In this document: one piece after another, positions 1-8,546 of the stretch
Position numbering within the stretch: the stretch's first letter is position 1
Layout of the letters: the number at the start of each line of letters is the position of its first letter
Origin: an uncultured Caulobacterales bacterium
GTDB taxonomy: Bacteria > Pseudomonadota > Alphaproteobacteria > Caulobacterales > Caulobacteraceae
DNA: 64,000 bases
Assembly (NCBI GenBank): GCA_903840435.1
Contig: CAIMFV010000046.1
Coordinates: forward strand, 1 to 64,000
Direction of reading: 5' to 3'
Position numbers and translations under genes: made by a program
The notes under the pieces: model-generated
What the model was told of the DNA's origin: nothing
Database searches by the model: none
Seen by the model: only the letters and a program-made list of their open reading frames with translations

Positions 1-121
1 CACCAGACTTCGCCAACGTCATCGTAATCGCCGCCGTCAGCGTCGTCTTACCATGGTCAACGTGTCCAATCGTGCCGATGTTGCAATGCGGCTTCGTCCG
101 TTCAAACTTTTCCTTGGCCAT
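1..121 (-). CDS. tuf: Elongation factor Tu, N-terminal part (cut by window edge)
   Basis: The reverse strand encodes a start [20 protein letters not shown] followed by VDHGKTT, the P-loop (G1) motif of EF-Tu, and then continues open to the window edge, so only about 40 residues are present. EF-Tu delivers aminoacyl-tRNA to the ribosome as a GTPase. It lies 52 bases downstream of fusA on the same strand, the usual str operon end (rpsL-rpsG-fusA-tuf). A GGAG Shine-Dalgarno sequence sits 8 bases ahead of the ATG. Confidence 0.97.
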
Positions 122-173
122 TTCTCAAGCTCCGACCCAGCGACTGGGCCTCTAGACTGGGTGAATGTGGGGT

Positions 174-2252
174 TTAGGCGTACTTCTTGATAACTTCGTC
201 GGCCACATGCTGCGGAACCGCCTCATAGTGGTCATAGGTCATGGTGAACTGGGCCCGACCTTGGCTCATGCCACGCAGGTTGTTCACATAGCCGAACATA
301 TTGGCCAAGGGCACAAAGGCCTGCACAACCTGGGCATTGCCCCGTTGGTCGGTCCCTTGGATTTGGCCGCGACGGCTGTTCAGGTCGCCGATCACATCGC
401 CCAGATATTCATCTGGCGTCAGCACTTCGACCTTCATGATCGGTTCGAGCAGCTTAGCGCCGCCCTTTTCGCGCAGTTCGCGGAACGCCGCGCGCGAGGC
501 GATTTCGAATGCGAGCACGCTGGAGTCGACGTCGTGAAAGGCGCCGTCGGTCAAGGTGGCTTTAAAGTCGATGACGGGGAAGCCAGCCAGAAGGCCATTT
601 TCCTTTGCCGACTCAATGCCCTTTTGCACGCCGGGGATATATTCCTTCGGCACCGAGCCGCCGACGATTGAGCTCTCGAACTGATAGCCCGTGCCGGGCT
701 CGGTCGGTTCAAAGGTCAATTTCACCCGCGCGAACTGGCCCGTACCGCCGGTCTGCTTCTTGTGGGTATAGTCGATGTCAACCTTACGGCCGATCGTTTC
801 CCGATAGGCCACCTGCGGCGCGCCAATATTCGCGTCGACCTTATAGGTGCGGCGCAAAATATCGACCTTGATGTCGAGGTGCAGCTCGCCCATTCCCTTG
901 AGGATGGTTTGGCCGCTTTCCTGATCGGTCGAAACGGTGAAGGACGGATCCTCCGCCGCCAACTTGGCCAAGGCGACGCCGAGCTTTTCCTGGTCGGCCT
1001 TCGACTTCGGCTCGATCGCGATTTCGATAACCGGCGCCGGGAACTCCATCTTTTCCAAGATGACCGGGCTCTTTAAGGGATCGCAAAGCGTGTCACCCGT
1101 CCGCGTATCCTTCAAGCCCGCCAAGGCGACGATATCGCCCGCATAGGCTTCCTTGATGTCTTCGCGGTTGTTGGAGTGCATGAGCAGCATCCGACCGACC
1201 CGCTCACGCTTCTCGCGGGTCGAGTTCAAGAGGCCCATGCCCGCTTCCAACTTGCCCGAATAGATGCGGCAGAAGGTCAAAGATCCGACAAACGGGTCGT
1301 CCATGATTTTGAACGCCAACACCGACAAAGGCTCGTCGTCGGAAGCCCGGCGCGTCACTTCTTCTTCGGTCTTGTAATCAATGCCCTTGGTTGGCGGAAT
1401 GTCCACCGGCGACGGCAGATAGTCGACCACGGCGTCGAGCAAGGGCTGAACGCCCTTATTCTTAAACGCCGAACCGCAGAGGATCGGATAGAAGGCACCG
1501 GTCAGCACGGCCTTACGCAAGCACTTCTTGATCACGGCTTCTGAGGGCTCTTCGCCGCTCAAATAGGCTTCCATCGCGTCGTCATCGAGCTCGACAGAAT
1601 TTTCGATCATATAATGACGGGCTTCTTCGGCCTTCGTCTTCAGGTCAGCCGGAATCTCCTCGTCGCGATAATTGGCGCCGAGCGCGTCATCATCCCAGAC
1701 AACCGCCTTCATGCGCACCAGGTCGATCAAGCCGCGCAGCGAGCTTTCCGAACCGATGGGAAGCTGGATCGGCACAGCCTTGGCGCCCAGACGATCGCGA
1801 ATGGACTCGACGCACTTGTCGAAGTCGGCGCCGATCTTGTCCATCTTATTGACGAACACGATGCGGGGCACATTGTACCGGTCGGCCTGACGCCAAACGG
1901 TTTCGGTTTGCGGCTCCACACCTTGGTTGCCGTCGAGCACCGCAACCGCGCCATCGAGCACGCGCAAAGACCGCTCAACCTCGATGGTGAAGTCCACGTG
2001 GCCGGGGGTGTCGATGATGTTCAGGCGCTTGCCATTCCAGAAGGCGGTGGTGGCGGCGGAGGTAATGGTGATACCCCGCTCTTGCTCCTGCTCCATCCAG
2101 TCCATGGTGGCGGCGCCGTCATGGACTTCGCCGATCTTGTGGCTCTTGCCCGTGTAGTACAGAATCCGCTCCGTCGTCGTCGTCTTACCGGCGTCGATGT
2201 GGGCCATGATTCCGAAGTTGCGGTAGTCTTCGATGGCATGGATACGGGGCAT
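174..2252 (-). CDS. fusA: Elongation factor G
   Basis: A 692-residue protein of normal EF-G length. The N-terminal G domain shows AHIDAGKTT (residues 17-25, P-loop), DTPGHVDF (G3) and NKMDK (G4); the central and C-terminal parts match EF-G domains II-V, ending in the conserved SQGRAQFTM region. It is a GTPase that drives translocation of tRNA and mRNA on the ribosome and also acts with RRF in recycling. It sits between rpsG (139 bases upstream) and tuf (52 bases downstream) on the same strand. Nothing unusual was seen in its sequence. Confidence 0.99.
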   Translation of the reverse strand: MPRIHAIEDYRNFGIMAHIDAGKTTTTERILYYTGKSHKIGEVHDGAATMDWMEQEQERGITITSAATTAFWNGKRLNIIDTPGHVDFTIEVERSLRVLDGAVAVLDGNQGVEPQTETVWRQADRYNVPRIVFVNKMDKIGADFDKCVESIRDRLGAKAVPIQLPIGSESSLRGLIDLVRMKAVVWDDDALGANYRDEEIPADLKTKAEEARHYMIENSVELDDDAMEAYLSGEEPSEAVIKKCLRKAVLTGAFYPILCGSAFKNKGVQPLLDAVVDYLPSPVDIPPTKGIDYKTEEEVTRRASDDEPLSVLAFKIMDDPFVGSLTFCRIYSGKLEAGMGLLNSTREKRERVGRMLLMHSNNREDIKEAYAGDIVALAGLKDTRTGDTLCDPLKSPVILEKMEFPAPVIEIAIEPKSKADQEKLGVALAKLAAEDPSFTVSTDQESGQTILKGMGELHLDIKVDILRRTYKVDANIGAPQVAYRETIGRKVDIDYTHKKQTGGTGQFARVKLTFEPTEPGTGYQFESSIVGGSVPKEYIPGVQKGIESAKENGLLAGFPVIDFKATLTDGAFHDVDSSVLAFEIASRAAFRELREKGGAKLLEPIMKVEVLTPDEYLGDVIGDLNSRRGQIQGTDQRGNAQVVQAFVPLANMFGYVNNLRGMSQGRAQFTMTYDHYEAVPQHVADEVIKKYA

Positions 2253-2357
2253 GGGGCTCGCTCTGCGATCAGGCTTATTGGTTGGGGCGGGAGTCGATCT
2301 CCAACCCCTGTGTCAAGGTCGCGCGGGGTGTAGCTCAAACCACGCGCGCAAGGAAGC

Positions 2358-2386
2358 GCCGGACGCATAAAGCGTCCGGCTTATTT
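2358..2386. other. Strong hairpin between rpsG and fusA
   Basis: A perfect 9-bp stem (GCCGGACGC / GCGTCCGGC) with a 5-base loop occupies 2358-2380. On the plus strand it is followed by TTATTTTT, which makes a good intrinsic terminator in the direction opposite to the operon. On the operon strand it lacks a U-run, so it is more likely an intercistronic structure (processing or stability) than a stop between rpsG and fusA. Any terminating role, for antisense transcripts, is inferred from shape only. Confidence 0.5.
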
Positions 2387-2391
2387 TTCGA

Positions 2392-2865
2392 CTACCAGCG
2401 ATAGTGCGAGAAGGCCCGGTTGGCTTCCGCCATCTTGTGGGTGTCTTCGCGCTTTTTCACCGCCGTGCCGCGATTGTTAGAGGCGTCCATCAGTTCGCCA
2501 GCCAACTTCTCGGTCATGGTGTTTTCGCCGCGCTTGCGGGCGGCATTGACCAGCCAACGGATGGCGAGCGCCCGACGACGGTCAGGACGAACTTCGACAG
2601 GCACCTGATAGGTGGCACCGCCGACGCGACGGGAGCGCACTTCAATCGCCGGAGCCACATTGTCGAGCGCCGTGTGGAACACCGACAAGGGGTCCATGTC
2701 GCGGCGCTTTTCAGCCAGGATATCAAAGGCACCATAGACGATATTTTCAGCGACAGCCTTTTTGCCTTCGTACATGACGTAGTTCATGAACTTGGTCAGA
2801 ATGAGGTCACCGAACTTAGGATCGGGAAGAACTTCGCGCTTCTCTGCGCGGTGGCGGCGGGACAT
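2392..2865 (-). CDS. rpsG: 30S ribosomal protein S7
   Basis: 157 residues, normal for bacterial S7. It begins [11 protein letters not shown] and contains the conserved stretches [12 protein letters not shown] and [11 protein letters not shown], and ends in the SHYRW C-terminus seen in alphaproteobacteria. S7 nucleates assembly of the 30S head, binds the 3' major domain of 16S rRNA and contacts E-site tRNA. It starts 15 bases after rpsL, so the two are co-transcribed. In other bacteria S7 represses its own operon by binding the rpsL-rpsG intercistronic mRNA; the very short gap here leaves little room for that structure. Confidence 0.99.
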   Translation of the reverse strand: MSRRHRAEKREVLPDPKFGDLILTKFMNYVMYEGKKAVAENIVYGAFDILAEKRRDMDPLSVFHTALDNVAPAIEVRSRRVGGATYQVPVEVRPDRRRALAIRWLVNAARKRGENTMTEKLAGELMDASNNRGTAVKKREDTHKMAEANRAFSHYRW

Positions 2866-2880
2866 GGCGGTCTTCTTTCC

Positions 2881-3252
2881 TTACTTCGGACGCTTGGCGC
2901 CGTAATGCGAACGGCGCTGCTTGCGATTCTTCACGCCTTGCGTGTCGAGCACGCCGCGCAGGATGTGGTAGCGCACGCCGGGAAGGTCCTTCACCCGGCC
3001 GCCGCGGATCAGGACCACTGAGTGTTCCTGCAAATTGTGGCCTTCGCCGGGGATGTAGCACACGGCTTCAATGCCAGACGTCAAACGCACCTTGGCGACC
3101 TTACGCAAAGCCGAGTTCGGCTTTTTCGGCGTCGTCGTATAAACGCGTGTGCAAACGCCACGGCGTTGCGGGCTGCCCTTCAGGGCGGGAACCTTGTTGC
3201 GCTTCACCCGCGGATCGCGGGGCTTGCGGATCAGTTGGTTGATCGTCGGCAT
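2881..3252 (-). CDS. rpsL: 30S ribosomal protein S12
   Basis: 123 residues, begins [12 protein letters not shown] and contains [18 protein letters not shown] and the [10 protein letters not shown] motif, all diagnostic of S12. It takes part in decoding at the A site. The lysines classically altered in streptomycin resistance (in TTPKKPNSA and in the RVKDLPG region) are present as the wild-type residues. It is first in the str operon here: upstream lies a 416-base non-coding stretch rather than rpoC. Confidence 0.99.
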   Translation of the reverse strand: MPTINQLIRKPRDPRVKRNKVPALKGSPQRRGVCTRVYTTTPKKPNSALRKVAKVRLTSGIEAVCYIPGEGHNLQEHSVVLIRGGRVKDLPGVRYHILRGVLDTQGVKNRKQRRSHYGAKRPK

Positions 3253-3668
3253 GGGATTGTGATTTCGATCCTTGAGCGGCGGCCCAGCTGTGCCTTTCGG
3301 CCGAACGCTGCACCTTGACCTTCTTTTTGCAGTCCCGTTGAAGCGGAACCCGGGCGATAGTTTCGCTTCTGTGCGACGCTAGGTATGAGACAACAAAACC
3401 AGCCGGGACGCGCGCTTTGGGCGTTCCGGCGGGCTGCAAGCCCATACTCGCGCTGTAAGACGGCGTGCGCGAAACACGTCGGCCCGTAGAAACGAAGGCG
3501 CGTCACTAGGCCAAATCGGCTAGTAGGTCAAGGCTTGCCACAGCATCTGGCCACAGCATCTGGGGGTCGCGACATCAAGGCCATGGATTTATCGCTTTTT
3601 TTGTCGCCAATTCGCCCTGTTTCAGGCGAAGAGACAAAATGTTGGTCGCGGGAATCGCCGGGACCTGA
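3253..3668. other. Non-coding interval between rpsL and the TonB-like gene
   Basis: Divergent intergenic stretch of about 416 bases. It holds a sigma-70-like promoter facing rpsL (3503-3531), a long leader of about 245 nucleotides before rpsL with an imperfect GC-rich hairpin near 3400-3440, and a 13-bp unit ccacagcatctgg repeated in perfect tandem at 3538-3550 and 3551-3563, just upstream of that promoter. The short open frames across it have no family resemblance and I do not regard them as genes. Confidence 0.6.
3503..3531 (-). promoter_or_regulatory. Putative sigma-70 promoter of the str operon
   Basis: On the reverse strand TTGACC and TAGTGA are separated by exactly 17 bases, a good match to -35/-10 spacing, about 250 bases upstream of rpsL. 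The spacer contains a small inverted repeat (GCC-5-GGC). This is the best promoter-like pair in the interval; its use is inferred. Confidence 0.5.
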
Positions 3669-3680
3669 ATGAGGATGTCC

Positions 3681-4796
3681 ATGGCGCGCGATATTTGGGC
3701 GCGAAGACGTTGGTGGGAGCAGAGCCCAGCTGCGGCGGGGGCTGCGGCCTTGCACGTCGCATTCTGGATTGTCGCCCTCGTCTCGACCCCGCTGTTTGCG
3801 CCCAATATCCATAGGCTCCCGCCGTCCATTGCTGTGACCTTAACGCCGCCGACGGAAGCGCCGCCCCCGCCTCTGCCCAAGCTTCCGCCGCCTAAATTAC
3901 GCCAAGCTGAGCCCGCCAAGCCGAAACCCATACCTGAGCCCCAGCCTCAAACGCAGCCAAGGCCAGCCCCCTCGCCAGTTCTCAAGCCTGAAACTCCAAA
4001 GCCAGAGCCCGTAAAGCCCGCTCCGAAAGAGCCCCCTCCGGCAATTGCGCCCGCGCCCTCCCCCATCGCGCCGCAAGTCGTGCCGCAAGTTGTGGCCCCC
4101 CGCAAAGTCCAGCTGGACAAGCTGCCGCAAGCCCAAGCCGTCACCCGGCCCAAGCCCGTTCTCGCCCCGCTTGCCACGCCGCAAATTCAGGTCGAACAGG
4201 TTCCCACCGTTACGCCAGAAGATGCTGAGGCCGCCCGCCGCGCCGCCGCGCAAAAGGAAGCGCAACGGCGCCAGGAAGATGAACGGCGTCGGCTTGAAAT
4301 TCTAAAAGCCCAGGAGGCGGCCCGGACAACGCCCGCCACCGCCCCGCCAGCCGCAGCCGCCTCCGCGCCCGCTGGCCCTCCCGCTGCCGTCCACGCCAGC
4401 GCCGCACCCGCCGCACCGAGCGGCCGCCCCGCCACCGGGCCGAGTTTCATCGTCGCACCGGGCGGCTTGGATGACGGGGCGGCTGGCGGCCTACGCGGCG
4501 TGTTGCGCTCCACGGTCGGATGCGAGCACCAGGACTATGCCCGCCTGACGCCGCAAGAACGGGCGCGCTGCCAAGCCGCCTTTGCCAGAGATGCCAGAGG
4601 TGGCGGCGCCATAGACGGGATCCCTACCGATAAACGCGTCGACTTTGATCGTGCCGCAGTTGAAGCGGCGAGAAAGCGCGCCGCCCGTCAGGGCTCCCTG
4701 CCTCCGATCATTGTTCCCTGTGAAGGCGCGGGGTCTAATCTTGGCGCGGGTTGCCTTCCGGACGACGCCCATATCAGATTGAAGCCGCCGCAATAG
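3681..4796 (+). CDS. Proline-rich TonB-like membrane-anchored protein
   Basis: 371 residues from the ATG at 3681, which has GAGG six bases ahead; in-frame ATGs at 3669 and 3675 would add up to four residues. After a short basic N-terminus there is one membrane helix (AALHVAFWIVALVSTPLF), then a long Pro/Lys/Glu-rich spacer (about residues 45-150), a charged Ala/Arg/Glu helix (EAARRAAAQKEAQRRQEDERRR) and a small C-terminal region with four cysteines. This layout resembles TonB/TolA-type energy transducers or periplasm-spanning anchors, but the canonical TonB C-terminal fold (YP motif) is not obvious. It is followed 26 bases later by the ridA-like gene on the same strand. The function is not established from sequence. 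Confidence 0.75.
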   Translation: MARDIWARRRWWEQSPAAAGAAALHVAFWIVALVSTPLFAPNIHRLPPSIAVTLTPPTEAPPPPLPKLPPPKLRQAEPAKPKPIPEPQPQTQPRPAPSPVLKPETPKPEPVKPAPKEPPPAIAPAPSPIAPQVVPQVVAPRKVQLDKLPQAQAVTRPKPVLAPLATPQIQVEQVPTVTPEDAEAARRAAAQKEAQRRQEDERRRLEILKAQEAARTTPATAPPAAAASAPAGPPAAVHASAAPAAPSGRPATGPSFIVAPGGLDDGAAGGLRGVLRSTVGCEHQDYARLTPQERARCQAAFARDARGGGAIDGIPTDKRVDFDRAAVEAARKRAARQGSLPPIIVPCEGAGSNLGAGCLPDDAHIRLKPPQ

Positions 4797-4822
4797 CCGC
4801 CCCTCGACGAAGGACCTCTGCG

Positions 4823-5275
4823 ATGACCCGACCCGGATTCTTTCTCGCCCTCGCAGCCCTGAGCCTTGCAACCTCACCCACAGCCGAGCCGGCGCACTTT
4901 TATACGTCCTCTGCCACTGCGGCATTACACAGGCCGTTTTCTGATGCGGTCCAGGTGGGCGAGGTGCTCTACCTCTCGGGCCAAATCGGCGCCCGCCCTG
5001 GGGAGGACCAGGTGGTCCCTGGCGGCATGATCCCGCAAGCCCGTCAGGTGATGGACAATATCGGCGCGATCCTGGCTGAGCGAGGCCTTGGGTTTAAAGA
5101 CGTGTTCAAGTGTCAAGTCTTCCTGGCCGACATGAGCCAGTGGGCCGATTTCAACGCTGTCTATGTTGGCTATTTTAAGCCTGGACATTTCCCAGCCCGC
5201 AGCGCCCTCGGCGCAAACGGCCTCGCCAAGGGCGCCGCCGTTGAGGTGGAATGCTGGGCAAAGATTGGCCCTTAG
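4823..5275 (+). CDS. RidA-family protein with signal peptide
   Basis: 150 residues from the ATG at 4823 (an earlier in-frame start would overlap the upstream gene). Residues 1-24 form a signal peptide (MTRPGFFLALAALSLATSPT, then AEPA). The rest is a RidA/YjgF fold: PFSDAVQVGEVLYLSGQIG, QARQVMDNIGAILAERGLG, and the C-terminal PARSALGANGLAKGAAVEVE matching the conserved PARxxxxV..L..GA.VEIE pattern. Cytosolic RidA hydrolyses reactive enamine/imine intermediates. Here the usual substrate-binding Arg of PARS is kept, but export to the periplasm implies a different substrate. Exported members of the family are known but poorly characterised. Confidence 0.85.
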   Translation: MTRPGFFLALAALSLATSPTAEPAHFYTSSATAALHRPFSDAVQVGEVLYLSGQIGARPGEDQVVPGGMIPQARQVMDNIGAILAERGLGFKDVFKCQVFLADMSQWADFNAVYVGYFKPGHFPARSALGANGLAKGAAVEVECWAKIGP

Positions 5276-5364
5276 CGCAACCGGACCCGCTAACCACCGG
5301 TTGCTAGGGCGCTGCTTGCCGTTTCGGAGAAACCGGAACCCACGTTTCCCTGGTCAACTCCAAA

Positions 5365-5398
5365 ACGCAAAACGACCCGGAAGTCGCCTTCCGGGCCG
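5365..5398 (-). terminator. Intrinsic terminator of rplJL
   Basis: Read on the minus strand, GGCCCGGAAG and CTTCCGGGTC pair around a GCGA loop, followed by GTTTTGCGTTTT. It lies about 30 bases after the rplL stop and closes the operon before the convergent ridA-like gene. Its presence fits with there being no rpoB downstream. Confidence 0.8.
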
Positions 5399-5428
5399 TC
5401 AAAGTCTGCAAAGCTGACCTTGTCGAAA

Positions 5429-5815
5429 CTACTTGATTTCGACCTTGGCGCCGGCTTCTTCGAGCTTCTTCTTCACGTCTTCGGCTTGTTGCTTGGAGAC
5501 GTTTTCGACGACGTTCTGAGGCGCGCCTTCGACCAGGTCCTTGGCTTCCTTCAGACCGAGGTCGGAACGCACGCCGCGCACTTCCTTGATCACGTTGATC
5601 TTCTTGTCGCCGCCGCTGACGAGCACGACGGTGAATTCGGTTTGCTCTTCGACGGCTTCAACCGGAGCGGCAGGACCGCCGGCGACAGCAGCCACGGCCA
5701 CCGGAGCGGCGGCGGAAACGCCCCACTTGTCTTCGAGGAGCTTAGAAAGCTCAGCAGCTTCCAAAACGGTCAGGGCGGAAAGGTCTTCAACGATTTTAGC
5801 GAGATCAGCGGCCAT
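5429..5815 (-). CDS. rplL: 50S ribosomal protein L7/L12
   Basis: 128 residues, acidic, with the N-terminal dimerisation domain ([27 protein letters not shown]), an Ala-rich hinge (about residues 35-55) and the C-terminal factor-binding domain ([34 protein letters not shown]). It forms the ribosomal stalk that recruits and stimulates the translational GTPases. It is 61 bases downstream of rplJ. A terminator follows and the next genes are on the opposite strand; the usual downstream neighbours rpoB and rpoC are absent. Confidence 0.99.
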   Translation of the reverse strand: MAADLAKIVEDLSALTVLEAAELSKLLEDKWGVSAAAPVAVAAVAGGPAAPVEAVEEQTEFTVVLVSGGDKKINVIKEVRGVRSDLGLKEAKDLVEGAPQNVVENVSKQQAEDVKKKLEEAGAKVEIK

Positions 5816-5876
5816 GAGAGGCGATCCTTCAGGTGAGGGGTGGGTTTATAAAGATGCGATGAGCGGTAATGACGAC

Positions 5877-6392
5877 CTAAGCGGCGTCCTTCTTGGAATA
5901 GGCGGCAAAAACCCGGGCCAGTTGACCCGCTGGGGCTTGCAGAACGCCCGCGACCTTGGTGGCCGGAGCATTGATGAGACCCAGAAGCTTGGCGCGCAGC
6001 TCGTCCAGCGACGGCAAGGTGGCCAAAGCCCCCACGCCTTTCTGATCGAGCACGGCCTCGCCCATGATCGCACCGACCACGGCGAACTTTTCGTTCCCCT
6101 TGGCGAAATCGGTGACAACCTTGGCCGGAGCGACAGGGTCGCTCGAATAGGCAATGCCGACCGGACCGGTGAACAGGCTTGCGCCCGCTTCGCCAGTGCC
6201 GCCCGCCAAAGCCTTGATGGCCAGCGTGTTTTTGACAACCTTGTAGGACGCGCCCTCCTTGCGGAGGCGAAGGCGCAGATCCGTCATTTCCGCAACGGTC
6301 AGACCCAGGTTGTGAGTCACGACCACGGCGCCCGAGGTTTCGAAGACGCCCTTCAGCGTTTCGATCGACTCGGCCTTTTGTGCGCGGTCCAT
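5877..6392 (-). CDS. rplJ: 50S ribosomal protein L10
   Basis: 171 residues starting MDRAQKAESIETLKGVFE, with the conserved VVTHNLGLTVAEMTDLRLRL and YKVVKNTLA blocks. L10 anchors L7/L12 dimers to 23S rRNA. The L10-L7/L12 complex usually represses its own mRNA through the leader; a leader of about 260 nucleotides with stable hairpins precedes this gene. Confidence 0.98.
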   Translation of the reverse strand: MDRAQKAESIETLKGVFETSGAVVVTHNLGLTVAEMTDLRLRLRKEGASYKVVKNTLAIKALAGGTGEAGASLFTGPVGIAYSSDPVAPAKVVTDFAKGNEKFAVVGAIMGEAVLDQKGVGALATLPSLDELRAKLLGLINAPATKVAGVLQAPAGQLARVFAAYSKKDAA

Positions 6393-6655
6393 TGCGGTCT
6401 CCGTAACAAATGCGACGGCCGGACCATCCGGCAGCCGAAAAGGCGCCCCCGCGACAGCGGAGGAACCGATCGACCTGTACCGTGAGGAGGTTTCAAGCCG
6501 CCGTTCGCACCCTCAAGCCATGCCCAAAGGAGAAACAGTGTCGCGACCTTGACGTCCCCGTCTCCCCGCGGTGGAGTTTTGAGGACGAAATCGTCCCCGC
6601 GGTTCTCGGACAGGATGATGCTCAAGGGTTACCCCCCTAAGCATCGAAGCGCGGG
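6393..6655 (-). promoter_or_regulatory. rplJ leader, probable L10-binding control region
   Basis: This is the untranslated stretch between the putative rplJ promoter and the rplJ start. On the minus strand it contains paired elements CCGCGGGG ... CCACCGCGG enclosing a GGACGA-TT-TCGTCC hairpin, and is rich in local structure. The L10 (rplJ) leader is a widespread autoregulatory RNA in bacteria. I see a plausible multi-helix fold but did not verify the kink-turn consensus, so the specific assignment is inference. Confidence 0.5.
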
Positions 6656-6684
6656 CTTATAAAAGCGATCGCCTGAAAAAGCAA
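6656..6684 (-). promoter_or_regulatory. Putative rplJ promoter inside the rplA terminator tail
   Basis: On the reverse strand TTGCTT and TATAAG are spaced by 17 bases. The -35 element overlaps the U-tract of the rplKA terminator, so transcription of rplJL could restart right where the upstream transcript stops. Confidence 0.55.
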
Positions 6685-6712
6685 GCGCCCAAGGCAAAAG
6701 CCTTGAGCGCCC
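6675..6712 (-). terminator. Intrinsic terminator or attenuator after rplKA
   Basis: On the minus strand a long stem (GCGCTCAAGGC / GCCTTGGGCGC, one mismatch) with a TTTT loop is followed by TTGCTTTTT. It sits about 20 bases after the rplA stop and separates rplKA from rplJL. Confidence 0.8.
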
Positions 6713-6732
6713 GCCCTTCATTGGAATCTTGA

Positions 6733-7425
6733 TTAGCTTTGGGCGATGGAGCCCAACTCGACCTTCACGCCCGGGCCCATGGTGGACGAGAGCGAAATGC
6801 GCTTGATGTAGGTGCCCTTAGCGCCCGCAGGCTTCGAGCGGTTCAGAGCCTCAACCAAGGCGCGCACGTTCGAGGCAAGCGCCTCTTCCGTGAACGAGGT
6901 CTTGCCGATCCCGGCATGGACAATGCCCGCCTTTTCGACGCGGAACTCAATGGCGCCGCCCTTGGCGTCCTTGACCGCTTGCGCGACGTTCGGCGTCACG
7001 GTGCCAACCTTCGGATTCGGCATCAGACCCCGAGGGCCAAGCACCTTACCCAGGCGCCCGACGAGGGCCATCATGTCTGGGCTGGCAATGACGCGGTCGA
7101 AATCCATAAAGCCGCCTTGGACCTTTTCAACCAGGTCTTCCGCGCCCACCACGTCGGCACCCGCCGCCATGGCTTCATCGGCCTTAGCGCCACGGGCAAA
7201 GACGGCGACGCGAACGTCCTTGCCGGTCCCCGCAGGAAGGGTCACAACGCCGCGAACCTGTTGGTCAGCGTGACGGGGGTCGACGCCCAGATTAACGGCG
7301 ATTTCGACGCTTTCGTCGAACTTGGCCTTGGCATTGGCCTTAACGGTCTTCACCGCATCTTCCAGGGGGTGAAGCTTGTTGGCGTCCGCCGTCCAAGCCT
7401 TGATACGTTTTGCGATTTTGGTCAT
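6733..7425 (-). CDS. rplA: 50S ribosomal protein L1
   Basis: 230 residues, normal L1 length, beginning [11 protein letters not shown] and containing the [20 protein letters not shown] block and [15 protein letters not shown], the L1 signature. L1 forms the mobile stalk at the ribosomal E site and represses the rplKA operon in many bacteria. It starts 6 bases after rplK and is followed by an intrinsic terminator. Confidence 0.99.
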   Translation of the reverse strand: MTKIAKRIKAWTADANKLHPLEDAVKTVKANAKAKFDESVEIAVNLGVDPRHADQQVRGVVTLPAGTGKDVRVAVFARGAKADEAMAAGADVVGAEDLVEKVQGGFMDFDRVIASPDMMALVGRLGKVLGPRGLMPNPKVGTVTPNVAQAVKDAKGGAIEFRVEKAGIVHAGIGKTSFTEEALASNVRALVEALNRSKPAGAKGTYIKRISLSSTMGPGVKVELGSIAQS

Positions 7426-7431
7426 TGGTCC

Positions 7432-7860
7432 CTACTCCACAACCTGCAGGCCCATGGCCTTCGCGGACCCCATGATGATGCGGGTCGCCGCCTCTAGGTC
7501 GTTGGCGTTCAAATCCTTCATCTTCTTTTCGGCGATTTCCGCGCATTGCGCTTTGGTCACCTTGCCGACCACTTCGCGCCCGGTCTTGGCCGCGCCAGAG
7601 GTCAAACCAGCCGCTTCCTTCAAGAAGAAGGTCGCTGGCGGGGTCTTGGTGACAAAGGTAAAGGACTTGTCTTGGAACACAGTGATGACGGTCGGCAAGG
7701 GCGTGCCCTTGACCATTTCCGCCGTCCGCGCGTTGAATTCCTTGCAAAAGCCCATGATGTTGACGCCGCGTTGACCGAGCGCCGGACCGATGGGCGGCGA
7801 CGGCGTGGCGGAGCCAGCCTTCACCTGCAGTTTGATGTAACCCAGTATCTTCTTCGCCAT
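7432..7860 (-). CDS. rplK: 50S ribosomal protein L11
   Basis: 142 residues from ATG 7860 (GGAGG six bases ahead; a GTG one codon earlier is possible). It begins [20 protein letters not shown] followed by [17 protein letters not shown], the L11 signature. L11 binds the GTPase-associated region of 23S rRNA and is needed for RelA signalling and release factor function. Usual position between nusG and rplA. Confidence 0.99.
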   Translation of the reverse strand: MAKKILGYIKLQVKAGSATPSPPIGPALGQRGVNIMGFCKEFNARTAEMVKGTPLPTVITVFQDKSFTFVTKTPPATFFLKEAAGLTSGAAKTGREVVGKVTKAQCAEIAEKKMKDLNANDLEAATRIIMGSAKAMGLQVVE

Positions 7861-7959
7861 CACATTCCTCCAAAAAGGTCAGGGACTGTCCCTGCCTTAC
7901 GAGCCGTGGTGCGGGGGATGAGCCCTCCCACGGGTTTGACAATCAAGCGGGTCTTGCGG

Positions 7960-8538
7960 CTAGGCCGCCTTCTCCACCTGGCTGTATTCAAGATCGACAG
8001 GCGTTGCGCGCCCGAAGATCGAAACACTGACACGCAGACGCGTGCGTTCTTCATCGACGCTTTCCACAACGCCGTCAAAGCTAGCGAAGGGACCGTCGGT
8101 GACCTTGACCTTCTCGCCAATGTCGAAGCGGATGGTCGGCTTGGGCCGCTCAACGCCTTCTTCAATGACGCCGATGATGCGCATCACTTCGCGCTCGGAC
8201 ACCGGCATGGGCTTGGAGCCAGATCCCAAAAAGCCCGTGACCTTTGGGGTGTTTTTCACCAGGTGAAAGGCTTCATCGGTCAGGTCCATCTTGACCAGCA
8301 CATAGCCGGGAAAGAATTTCCGCTCCGAATTGATTTTTCGGCCGCGGCGGATTTCGACCACGTCTTCGGTCGGCACGAGGATTTCCGAAAAACACTCATC
8401 GAGCCCCTGGGTGTGGGCCTGCTCGCGAATCGCGTCGGCCACCTTCTTCTCGAAATTCGAGTAGGCGTGGACGATGTACCACTTGTGGTGCGAGGTGTTG
8501 GCTGCGGGTTCGGTAAGGGACTTGGGTGCGGGGATCAT
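7960..8538 (-). CDS. nusG: Transcription termination/antitermination protein NusG
   Basis: 192 residues from ATG 8538, which has GAGG six bases upstream; the frame also has a TTG four codons earlier. NGN domain at about residues 20-130 (KWYIVHAYSNFEKKVADAI, VKMDLTDEAFHLVKNTPKVTGFLG) and a C-terminal KOW domain (GEKVKVTDGPFASFDGVVESVDEERTRLRVSVSIFGR). NusG couples RNA polymerase to Rho and the ribosome. It overlaps or abuts secE (stop at 8547), the common bacterial arrangement. Confidence 0.98.
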   Translation of the reverse strand: MIPAPKSLTEPAANTSHHKWYIVHAYSNFEKKVADAIREQAHTQGLDECFSEILVPTEDVVEIRRGRKINSERKFFPGYVLVKMDLTDEAFHLVKNTPKVTGFLGSGSKPMPVSEREVMRIIGVIEEGVERPKPTIRFDIGEKVKVTDGPFASFDGVVESVDEERTRLRVSVSIFGRATPVDLEYSQVEKAA

Positions 8539-8546
8539 AAGGGACC

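Noticed and set aside
165-671. 168-codon open frame on the plus strand
   Set aside because: Antisense to fusA, whose 692-residue translation is complete and well conserved.
1614-2333. 239-codon plus-strand open frame over the 5' part of fusA
   Set aside because: Antisense shadow of fusA with low-complexity His/Gly/Arg translation.
3101-3506. Minus-strand short frames upstream of rpsL as a leader peptide
   Set aside because: Compositions are random-like and there is no good ribosome site; treated as untranslated leader.
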